Below the pieces are notes generated by a model, which was given only the letters and a program-made list of their open reading frames with translations, did no database searches and had not been told where the DNA came from. Shown here piece by piece: positions 35,377 to 41,805 of a DNA stretch of 41,805 nucleotides (positions are counted from its first letter, which is position 1; each line of letters begins with the position of its first letter). Source of the DNA: Halococcus saccharolyticus DSM 5350 (GTDB taxonomy: Archaea > Halobacteriota > Halobacteria > Halobacteriales > Halococcaceae); the NCBI RefSeq assembly GCF_000336915.1, contig NZ_AOMD01000012.1, positions 136,087 to 177,891 of the forward strand, given 5' to 3'. The position numbers and the translations under genes were made by a program.

Positions 35377-36147
35377 ATGGCCGAGCACAAGCAGGAAAAC
35401 CGACGACTCTGGAACGAGTGGAGCGAGGATTTCCAGGCGCTGTGGAACGCGAACACGGCAGAGGGGGAGCTTCCGCCGACTCCATCCCCGTTCGATCCGG
35501 ATGCGCCAGGAAGCCCTCAACCCGACATACTCGCCTCTGTTGACGACAAAGAGTACGTCGAGCTGGGGTGTGGTGGAGGGCAAGGGACAGTCGGTACGGC
35601 CAGGTTAGGTGCCGAGACTGCGGTTGGGATCGATTTCTCCGACGAGCAGTTGCGGCACGCACGGCAATTGCGAGATTTCTCCGGTGTCGATGCGCAGTTC
35701 GTCAACGGCGACGTGACGGACCTTCCGTTCGCCGACGGCAGGTTCGATATCGCGTCCTCCGAGGCGGCGTTCCAGATGGTCGAGCATCTCGACCAGGCGC
35801 TCTTCGAAGCCCATCGCGTTCTACGGGATGGCGGTGTCTTCGTCCTCAGCGTCCCGCATCCCCTCTACGAGAACCTCGACAACGGGACGAGGACCATCGA
35901 GAGGAGTTACTTCGACACCGATGCCAGGGAGATCACGATCGACGAGGACTACGAATCGACGCTGTCCGTGTTCGACCGAACGATTGCTGACCTCCACAAC
36001 GCCCTCGTCGACGCCGGATTCGAGGTACGACGGCTCATCGAACATCAGCGCTACGAGGTCGAGGAGAACGACCCCGCAGAAAGTGATCTCCCCGAGATAC
36101 TGTGCGACGTCCCACAGAGTGTTCGGTTTTGGACAGTCTCATCGTAA
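35377..36147 (+). CDS. Class I SAM-dependent methyltransferase
   Basis: 256 residues, Rossmann-like fold. Motif I is VELGCGGGQGTVG, followed by the acidic VGIDFSDEQL, motif II VNGDVTDLPFADGRFD and motif III LRDGGVFVLSVPHPLYEN. The N-terminus NRRLWNEWSEDFQALWN matches a group of ubiquinone/menaquinone-type and small-molecule methyltransferases. The acceptor is unknown. It lies between rli1 and tryptophanase but with its own spacing (168 and 132 bp). The ATG at 35377 is chosen because the upstream frame is Arg-rich. Codon use is slightly less G+C-rich than rli1. Confidence 0.9.
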   Translation: MAEHKQENRRLWNEWSEDFQALWNANTAEGELPPTPSPFDPDAPGSPQPDILASVDDKEYVELGCGGGQGTVGTARLGAETAVGIDFSDEQLRHARQLRDFSGVDAQFVNGDVTDLPFADGRFDIASSEAAFQMVEHLDQALFEAHRVLRDGGVFVLSVPHPLYENLDNGTRTIERSYFDTDAREITIDEDYESTLSVFDRTIADLHNALVDAGFEVRRLIEHQRYEVEENDPAESDLPEILCDVPQSVRFWTVSS

Positions 36148-36279
36148 ATTGGATGTCGAGTTCAGTCAGCGATCACCGACCGCACCGATAGTCAGAGATG
36201 ATCACTGAGGACCGAAAACGCCCGCTACTCCACGTCTCTCCTCGGATAGTGTTTTCACATTTTCCGCCGTAGACGGCGT

Positions 36280-37617
36280 ATGCGAGCGTACAAAGCGAAA
36301 GCGGTCGAGCGGATCGAACTTCCCGACCGCGAGGCGCGTGAGCACTACCTCCGCGAGGCAGGCTACAACGCTTTCAATCTCGACGCAGATGCGGTGTTCA
36401 TCGATCTTCTGACCGACAGCGGTACCGGGACGATGAGCGACGAGCAGTGGGCGGCGCTGCTCCGCGGCGACGAGTCGTACGCCGGGAGCGAGAGTTTCCA
36501 GCGCCTCGAATCCGCGGTCGCGGACGTGATGGGATTCGAGCGTATCGTCCCCGCTCACCAGGGCCGCGGCGCGGAGAACGTCCTCTACGGCGCGCTGATC
36601 TCGAAGGGCGATTACGTCCCGAACAACACCCATTTCGACACGACGCGGGCGCATATCACGAACGCCGGCGGCGAGCCCGTCGACTGTCCGATCGAGAGCG
36701 AGCCGGGCGATCCGTTTCAGGGAAACCTCGACGTCGATGGGGTTCGGGAACTCGCCAGCGAGGTCGGCGCGGAGCGGATCCCCGCGGTGGTCGTCACGAT
36801 CACGAACAACTCGCTGGCCGGCCAACCCGTCAGCATCGAGAACCTCCGCGAAGCGCGCACGGTCGCGAACGACCTCGACGCACGGCTCGTCATCGACGCC
36901 TGCCGGTTCGCGGAGAACGCCTACTTCGTCACGCAGCGCGAGACCGAGTTCGCGGGCGAGAGCGTCGCCGACGTCGCCCGCGAACAACTCGCGGTCGCCG
37001 ACGCGATCGTGATGAGTGGGAAGAAAGACGGCCTCGCGAACGTCGGCGGGTTCGTCGGCGTGCGCGCGGACGACGACGAACTGTACGAACAGGCCCGCCA
37101 GCGCGGCATTCTCTACGAGGGATTCACCACCTACGGCGGGATGGCGGGCCGCGATCTCGAAGCGATGGCGGTCGGGCTGCGCGAGGCGGTCGAGGAAACG
37201 TACGTCGAGTCGCGCGTCGAGCAGGTCGCCGAACTCGGTGAACTTCTCCAAGAAGTCGGCGTGCCGATCCGTACCCCGACCGGCGGCCACGCGGTCTACG
37301 TCGACGCTGGTGAGTTCCTGCCATCGATTCCGCACGAGGAGTTCCCGGGTCAGGCGCTCGTCTGCGCGCTCTACCGCGAGGGCGGCGTCCGCGGGGTCGA
37401 ACTCGGCGAACTCGCCTTCCCCGGAACCGAACGGGATCAACTCGTCCGGCTCTGTCTTCCCCGTCGAACGTACTTCCGGGACCACCTCGAACACGTCGCC
37501 GAGACGTTCGCGGCGGTCGCGGAGCGCCGCGAAGAACTCCCGGGATACGAGATCGTCGACGAGCCAGAAATGAAGGAACTACGCCACTTCAGCGCCGAAC
37601 TCCGACCGATCGAGTGA
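36280..37617 (+). CDS. tnaA: Tryptophanase (beta-eliminating lyase family)
   Basis: 445 residues, PLP-dependent, converts tryptophan to indole, pyruvate and ammonia. The Schiff-base lysine is Lys249 (SGKKDG). The segment HFDTTRAH has Asp120 where tryptophanases have Asp and tyrosine phenol-lyases have Thr, so tryptophan is the likely substrate. The surrounding SGKKDGLANVGGF is closer to the phenol-lyase form, so some doubt remains. The C-terminal LCLPRRTYFRDHLEHV is the family end. No TnaC-like leader or tryptophan transporter is nearby. An A/T-rich gttttcacatttt lies about 25 bp before the ATG at 36280 and may be the promoter. Confidence 0.93.
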   Translation: MRAYKAKAVERIELPDREAREHYLREAGYNAFNLDADAVFIDLLTDSGTGTMSDEQWAALLRGDESYAGSESFQRLESAVADVMGFERIVPAHQGRGAENVLYGALISKGDYVPNNTHFDTTRAHITNAGGEPVDCPIESEPGDPFQGNLDVDGVRELASEVGAERIPAVVVTITNNSLAGQPVSIENLREARTVANDLDARLVIDACRFAENAYFVTQRETEFAGESVADVAREQLAVADAIVMSGKKDGLANVGGFVGVRADDDELYEQARQRGILYEGFTTYGGMAGRDLEAMAVGLREAVEETYVESRVEQVAELGELLQEVGVPIRTPTGGHAVYVDAGEFLPSIPHEEFPGQALVCALYREGGVRGVELGELAFPGTERDQLVRLCLPRRTYFRDHLEHVAETFAAVAERREELPGYEIVDEPEMKELRHFSAELRPIE

Positions 37618-37675
37618 CAGAATGACGACGATCGAGTGAACGAACGACAGCGTTCGGGTATCGGGTGCGGCTGGC

Positions 37676-38197
37676 TCAGTCGACGACTCGCTGGCAGTCG
37701 CCACACAGGTGTTGTCGTTTGACGTCGACCTCGCGTACCGTCGGCGAGAAGTTCATCACGCACCGGTCGTCGTCGCAGTGTTCGAGACCGAGTGTGTGGC
37801 CGATCTCGTGGACGACCTCCTTCCGGATACGCTCGGCGAAGACGTCGTCCTCGGTGCGCTCGGAGCGGCCGCCGTCGGCGGGGGTCTGGAGTCGGTAGGT
37901 CGAGACCACGCTGCCGTTGCCCGAAAGGTAGGCGAGCCCGAACACGTAGTTTCGCCGGCGGTAGAAGAGGTCCTGGGTGGTGAGTGCGATGTTCTTTTCG
38001 GCCGCGCCGACCCGTCCGGCGAGTTCGATGAACGCCTCGGCGCGGTACTGGCCGCGGCCCTCGTCGTAGGCGTCAGCCGGGAGCGCACGGGCGTCGTGGA
38101 GCGTGGCGTCGCAGTCGTAGACCGATCGGAGCCCGGCCGAGGCTGCCCGCGTGATCGGCGCGGGGACGTCGCCGACCGGCACGATGTCGACGTGCAT
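37676..38197 (-). CDS. amzA: Archaemetzincin
   Basis: 173-residue zinc metallopeptidase. The site HEIGHTLGLEHCDDDRCVM matches the archaemetzincin pattern HExxHxxGxxHCx4CxM, and CGDC near the C-terminus completes a second zinc site. There is no signal peptide, so it is cytoplasmic. The physiological substrate in archaea is unknown. The ATG at 38197 has a minus-strand TATA box 27 bp upstream. The gene converges with tnaA and is divergent from the UPF0146 gene, which shares the 39-bp gap. Confidence 0.95.
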   Translation of the reverse strand: MHVDIVPVGDVPAPITRAASAGLRSVYDCDATLHDARALPADAYDEGRGQYRAEAFIELAGRVGAAEKNIALTTQDLFYRRRNYVFGLAYLSGNGSVVSTYRLQTPADGGRSERTEDDVFAERIRKEVVHEIGHTLGLEHCDDDRCVMNFSPTVREVDVKRQHLCGDCQRVVD

Positions 38198-38205
38198 GCG
38201 AAGGG

Positions 38206-38227
38206 ATTAGAACTCCCCAATCATAAA
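38206..38227. promoter_or_regulatory. Overlapping divergent promoters of amzA and UPF0146
   Basis: Minus strand: tttatg (plus 38222-38227), 27 bp before the amzA ATG. Plus strand: attaga (38206-38211), about 28 bp before the GTG at 38237. Both starts sit at leaderless distance within a 39-bp gap, so the two genes may compete for the transcription machinery. Confidence 0.5.
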
Positions 38228-38236
38228 CACCCCGAC

Positions 38237-38710
38237 GTGAACCCCCTCACTCGCGCCCTCGCCGTGCGCCTCGCGGACTTCGATCGACTCGTCGAGGTCG
38301 GCGTCGGCGCGCGAACCGGACTCGCCGGTGCGCTCGCTGACACGGGCGCAGCCGTAACGGCGACTGACATTCGCTCCCGTTCGGTTCCCGACGGCGTCGC
38401 GTTCGTCTGCGACGACGTGACTGACCCCGCCCTCGAAACCTACACCGACGCCGACGCGATCTACGCGCGCAACCTCCCACCCGAACTCCACCGTCCCGCT
38501 CGCGATCTCGCGCGAAAGGTGGATGCCGCTTTTCTATTCACCACGCTCGGCGGCGAGTTCCCGACCGTGCCGACCGCGACCGAAACCCTCCCCGGCGGTA
38601 CGCTGTTCCGAGCGACCGACCGCGGCTCTGTCGGGAGCGGACGAGGCGGGGACACACGGGCTCCCGACCGACGGGTGACGCATGGCGACGCCGGACGAAG
38701 AGGGGGGTGA
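38237..38710 (+). CDS. UPF0146 family protein
   Basis: 157 residues. The first 125 or so fit UPF0146, a small methyltransferase-like Rossmann fold: RLVEVGVGARTGLAGALADT (SAM-like loop), VTATDIRSR, CDDVTDP and YARNLPPELH. The family's function is unknown. The last 30 residues (GSGRGGDTRAPDRRVTHG and on) are basic and unlike haloarchaeal proteins, which suggests a frame change or a read-through into non-coding sequence near 38630. A 12-codon acidic frame in another phase begins at 38682 and stops over the next gene's start. The GTG at 38237 has a TATA box at leaderless distance. Confidence 0.85.
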   Translation: MNPLTRALAVRLADFDRLVEVGVGARTGLAGALADTGAAVTATDIRSRSVPDGVAFVCDDVTDPALETYTDADAIYARNLPPELHRPARDLARKVDAAFLFTTLGGEFPTVPTATETLPGGTLFRATDRGSVGSGRGGDTRAPDRRVTHGDAGRRGG

Positions 38711-38716
38711 GCGCGC

Positions 38717-39595
38717 GTGAGAGGCGATGCGGTCGTGCTCGATGTCGACGGTGTGCTCGTGGACGTCGCCGACTCGTACCGCCGGGCGATCGTCGAGTCG
38801 GTCGCGACGGTGTACGACGAGACCATCGAGAGAGACGATCTCCAGGCGTTCAAGGACGCCGGCGGGTTCAACGACGACTGGGAACTCACCCACGCGGTCG
38901 CGCTCTACGTCCTCGCGTCGCGCGAGGGCCTCGATATGACGATCGACGAGTTCACGGACCACATCGCAGGGACGGGCGGCGGGCTCGACGCCGCCGAGAC
39001 AGTGGTCGCGGACAGCCTCGCACCCGACGAACGCGAGCGGGTGCTCGCAGCGTGGGATCGCGATCGGCTCCGCGACGTCTTCCAGCAGCGCTATCTCGGC
39101 CGCGATCTCTATCGCGAACTCGAAGGCGGTGAGCCGGAGCCCGAGATCGCTGGCGAGGGGTTGATCAACGACGAGCCCACCCTCGTCGATCCGGCGACGA
39201 TCGACCGACTGACGACCGAGTTTTCGGTGGGCGTACTCACCGGTCGTCCGGCCGTCGAGGCCGATATCGCGCTCGACAGGGTGGGGCTCGACGTGCCCGA
39301 GGACTACCGGTTCACGATGGACGATCCCGCGCCGGGCAAACCCGATCCGACGGCGCTCGTCGCGCTTGCCGAGGAGTTCGACGCCCACCGGACAGTGTTC
39401 GTCGGTGACACGCTCGACGATGTCCGTACTGCGGTGAACGCGAGCGAGACCGACTCCAACCGCGAGTATCTCGGCGTGGGCGTGCTGACCGGCGGCCTTT
39501 CGGGGAAGTCTGGCCGCGAGAAGTTCGAGCGTGCGGGTGCGGAGGCTGTGGTCGAGACGGTGAACGATCTCGACGGATTGCTGGAACCGACGTAG
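38717..39595 (+). CDS. HAD-superfamily hydrolase, TIGR01548 type
   Basis: 292 residues. HAD motif I is [16 protein letters not shown] (two Asp), motif II is LTGRP, motif III the Lys of PGKPDP, and motif [12 protein letters not shown]. The helical cap (about 20-150) is long and acidic. This arrangement matches the haloarchaeal TIGR01548 phosphatase-like group, sometimes annotated with imidazoleglycerol-phosphate dehydratase, but the substrate is unknown. The GTG at 38717 is the start at motif I, six bases after the UPF0146 stop, so the pair is likely co-transcribed. Confidence 0.9.
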   Translation: MRGDAVVLDVDGVLVDVADSYRRAIVESVATVYDETIERDDLQAFKDAGGFNDDWELTHAVALYVLASREGLDMTIDEFTDHIAGTGGGLDAAETVVADSLAPDERERVLAAWDRDRLRDVFQQRYLGRDLYRELEGGEPEPEIAGEGLINDEPTLVDPATIDRLTTEFSVGVLTGRPAVEADIALDRVGLDVPEDYRFTMDDPAPGKPDPTALVALAEEFDAHRTVFVGDTLDDVRTAVNASETDSNREYLGVGVLTGGLSGKSGREKFERAGAEAVVETVNDLDGLLEPT

Positions 39596-39696
39596 TCGGA
39601 CGTCCCTCGATGTCGTGAGTCGGATTTTTGACGGTGTCGTGCGCTTGCGAGCCACGTCGTCGAAACGCATATGCGACAGTCATACAGGATGACCGT

Positions 39697-39900
39697 ATGG
39701 CGAGGTCACGCTTTCGGCAGTTCCTCGCGACATCGCTGGGTGTCGTGGCGCTCGCGTTCTTCCTCGGAGCGGTCCTCGCACCACCCGATCCGCTCACACA
39801 GCTCTACTACACGATCCCGGTTTTGGTGATCGGTATCCCGTACTCGTACTGGCGTGTCTATCGCGACGAGGGCGACGAAAAGCGGATCGACCACGGGTGA
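39697..39900 (+). CDS. 67-residue two-segment membrane protein
   Basis: Two hydrophobic segments: about 10-29 (LATSLGVVALAFFLGAVLAP) and about 36-50 (LYYTIPVLVIGIPYSYW). The N-terminus is basic (MARSRFRQF) and the C-terminus charged (YRDEGDEKRIDHG). A TATA-like catatg near 39668 is about 28 bp before the ATG at 39697. I recognise no named family; it resembles the many short uncharacterised haloarchaeal membrane proteins. It precedes npdG by 40 bp. Confidence 0.8.
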   Translation: MARSRFRQFLATSLGVVALAFFLGAVLAPPDPLTQLYYTIPVLVIGIPYSYWRVYRDEGDEKRIDHG

Positions 39901-39940
39901 CGCTCGCAACGCTTATTCACCACACGGCGAAGGGTACGCC

Positions 39941-40606
39941 ATGCGGATCGCACTCCTCGGCGGCACGGGCGACATCGGCGAAGGACTCGCACTACGATTG
40001 CCGCGCGATACCGATCACGAGGTCGTCGTCGGCTCGCGCGACCCCGAGAAGGCCCGCGATCGCGCCGCGGCCTACGAAGGCGAACTCGCGGAGCGCGGGA
40101 TCGACACGAAGATCAACGGGTTCGAGAACCCGATGGCGGCCGATCGAGCGGATGTCGCGGTCGCGTGCGTCCCGGCCTATCACCTCGCGGACACCGTCGA
40201 TGCGGTCGCGGATTCGCTCGACGACACCATCCTCGTGAGCCCTGCGGTCGGGATGCAACGCGACGAGGTTGGGATGCACTACAACCCACCAGGCGTCGGG
40301 AGCGTGACCGCGCTCGCGGCCGACGCCGCGCCCGAGGACGTTCCGGTCGTGGGCGCGTTTCACGGTCTCGCCGCCGGTCGGCTCGCGGATCTCGACGCCG
40401 ATCTCGGCTGGGACGTGCCAGTGGTCGGGGACGACGAGGCCGCGAAAGCCACCGTGACAGATCTCATCGACGCCATCGACGGGCTCCGCGGGCTCGACGC
40501 CGGCCCGCTCGCGGCTGCCCCCGAGGTCGAGAGCCTCACGCCGCTGCTCATCAACGTCGCAGCCAACAATGAGGGTCTCGCTGACCTCGGTGTGAAGTTC
40601 GATTGA
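39941..40606 (+). CDS. npdG: F420-dependent NADP reductase
   Basis: 221 residues. Transfers hydride between coenzyme F420 and NADP. N-terminal Rossmann fold with LLGGTGDIGEGLAL and the NADP-selecting VVGSRDPEKAR; family segments VVSPAV-like VSPAVGMQ, VGAFHGLAAGRL and the C-terminal ESLTPLLINVAANN. Haloarchaea contain F420 although they make no methane. The ATG at 39941 has a TATA-like cttatt (39912-39917) 27 bp upstream. It is convergent with the malic enzyme gene, another NADP-linked enzyme, but a functional link is not implied. Confidence 0.94.
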   Translation: MRIALLGGTGDIGEGLALRLPRDTDHEVVVGSRDPEKARDRAAAYEGELAERGIDTKINGFENPMAADRADVAVACVPAYHLADTVDAVADSLDDTILVSPAVGMQRDEVGMHYNPPGVGSVTALAADAAPEDVPVVGAFHGLAAGRLADLDADLGWDVPVVGDDEAAKATVTDLIDAIDGLRGLDAGPLAAAPEVESLTPLLINVAANNEGLADLGVKFD

Positions 40607-40647
40607 AACGGCTACTGCGCTACTGAGATCGCTCGCTCGATTCCTTT

Positions 40648-41805
40648 CTACTCGCCGTTCTCCTGAGCGTCAACGACCGCCACACCGGCGAGGTTCACGA
40701 TGTCCTTGACTTCGTCGCCGCGCTGGAGGACGTGAACCGGCTGGTCCATCCCCACCAGCATCGGACCGATGGCGTCCGCACCGCCGAGGCGCTGGAGCAG
40801 TTTGTAGCCGATGTTGCCAGCCTCCAGGTTCGGGAAGACGAGAACGTTCGCCGGCCCGTCGAGCTCGGAGAACCCGTAGGTGCCCTCCAAGATATCGTCG
40901 ACGACGGCGGTATCGGCCTGCATCTCGCCATCGACCGGGAACTCCACGTCGGGATCGTCGCGCAACATTCCTGCCGCCCGACGCGGTTTTCGGGTGCCCT
41001 CGTTGTCGACACTGCCGAAGTTCGAGTACGACAGCAACGCCGCTCGCGGCTCGACGTTGAATCGACGGGAGAGATCGGCGGTGTGACGCGTGATTTCGGC
41101 GAGCACGTCCGCATCGGGGTCCTGATTGACCGTGGCGTCGGCGCAGAACACCACGCGGTTCTTGAACGCCAGCATGTAGACCCCGGCAGCGTACTCGGCG
41201 TCGTCGGCGGTGCCGATCAGTTGGAGCGGCGGCCGGAGTGCCGACGGGTAGTCGTGCATCAGTCCGGTGAGCATGGCGTCGGCGTCGCCCATCTCGACCA
41301 TCACGCTGCCGAGGTGGTTCTCGTCGCGGGCGAGGTCCGCCGCTTCGGTTCGGGTGACGCCCTTGCGCTTGCGGAGTTCGTGAATCCGGTCGGCGTAGGG
41401 TTCGAGGTCGTCCTCGTAGGGATCGACGATCTCGGGCTCGAAGTCGAACCCGAGCGAGTCCATCGTGGCCCAGATCCGGTCGCGATCGCCGATCAACACG
41501 GGCGTGGCGATGCCCTGCTCGTCGATCTGGTGGGCAGCACGGATCATCTTCTCGTCGTCGCCCTCGGCGAGCACCACCCGCTTGGGATCGGCCTTGGCTT
41601 TGTTCAAAACTACCCGCATCATCTCGCGGGACTTGCCGAGCCGGGCTTCGAGCTCCTCGACGTATTCGTCGGTATCGAGGTCCGTCCGAGCCGCCCCGGA
41701 GTCCATCGCCGCCCGCGCCACGGCAGGCGTGACTTCAAAGAGGACGCGAGGATCGACGGGTTTGGGGATGATGTAGTCGGGGCCGTACTGGAGTGGTTGG
41801 TCGCC
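40648..41805 (-). CDS. maeB: NADP-dependent malic enzyme, C-terminal part (cut by window edge)
   Basis: The frame is open to the right edge at 41805, so 385 residues of the C-terminal part are visible and the N-terminus lies outside. The first residues seen (GDQPLQYGPDYIIPKPVDPR) are the end of the malic domain, and the rest is the phosphate-acetyltransferase-like domain (VLAEGDDEKMIRAA, then DADAMLTGLMHDYPSALRP, and VLVFPNLEAGNIGYKLLQRLGG) that regulates large bacterial-type malic enzymes. Full-length MaeB makes pyruvate, CO2 and NADPH from malate. An internal GTG (41721) and ATG (41706) are not the start. Confidence 0.95.
   Translation of the reverse strand, partial: GDQPLQYGPDYIIPKPVDPRVLFEVTPAVARAAMDSGAARTDLDTDEYVEELEARLGKSREMMRVVLNKAKADPKRVVLAEGDDEKMIRAAHQIDEQGIATPVLIGDRDRIWATMDSLGFDFEPEIVDPYEDDLEPYADRIHELRKRKGVTRTEAADLARDENHLGSVMVEMGDADAMLTGLMHDYPSALRPPLQLIGTADDAEYAAGVYMLAFKNRVVFCADATVNQDPDADVLAEITRHTADLSRRFNVEPRAALLSYSNFGSVDNEGTRKPRRAAGMLRDDPDVEFPVDGEMQADTAVVDDILEGTYGFSELDGPANVLVFPNLEAGNIGYKLLQRLGGADAIGPMLVGMDQPVHVLQRGDEVKDIVNLAGVAVVDAQENGE

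Noticed and set aside
36202-37494. 430-codon antisense frame opposite tryptophanase
   Set aside because: Looks less basic than other shadows but has no recognisable motif, and the plus strand is clearly tnaA.

Overview
The window comes from the chromosome of an extremely halophilic archaeon (class Halobacteria). Base composition is high in G+C, most predicted proteins are strongly acidic, and many genes have a TATA-like box 25-30 bp before the start codon, which fits leaderless transcripts. Typical haloarchaeal genes are present: RdfA, GatD, Rnp4, an EMC6-like protein followed by ABCE1/Rli1, archaemetzincin, a UPF0146 protein, F420-dependent NADP reductase and a two-domain malic enzyme. The genus cannot be fixed from sequence reading alone. 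I see no insertion sequence, integrase, CRISPR array, rRNA or replication origin.

Region by region. 0-4 kb: the start of an acidic protein running off the left edge, a repeat-like intergenic stretch, a membrane-anchored 2Fe-2S ferredoxin, tRNA-Arg(CCG), and katG with an odd out-of-frame leader. 4-9.6 kb: threonyl-tRNA synthetase, a DUF5802-type protein, an HTH-ThiN regulator, a 47-residue zinc-ribbon protein, and a secreted sequon-rich protein followed by an ArsR-type regulator. 9.7-14.4 kb: a membrane protein divergent from an old-yellow-enzyme-type oxidoreductase, a small membrane protein, gatD and a GNAT acetyltransferase. 14.7-16.6 kb: an M24-fold protein that has lost most metal ligands, and the cell-shape factor RdfA.

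16.9-26.8 kb is the most distinctive block. It holds an IclR regulator, a proline-racemase-family enzyme with the Cys/Thr active-site pair of trans-3-hydroxy-L-proline dehydratases, an FAD-dependent amino-acid dehydrogenase, a class I aminotransferase, a PutP-like sodium symporter, an aldehyde dehydrogenase, an SDR protein with a substituted catalytic Tyr/Lys pair, a cupin and a class I aldolase of the ADTH-synthase type. Together these look like an uptake and breakdown module for proline-related or hydroxyproline-related imino acids. The exact route is inferred.

26.8-27.5 kb is a low-G+C gap with one doubtful small gene. 27.5-41.8 kb is mostly housekeeping: a multi-pass membrane protein, two GT4 glycosyltransferases, a VOC protein, the rnp4-yhbY-mscS series, a small HTH protein, the EMC6-like/rli1 pair, a methyltransferase, tryptophanase, archaemetzincin, UPF0146, a HAD hydrolase, a 67-residue membrane protein, npdG, and the C-terminal part of a malic enzyme cut by the right edge.
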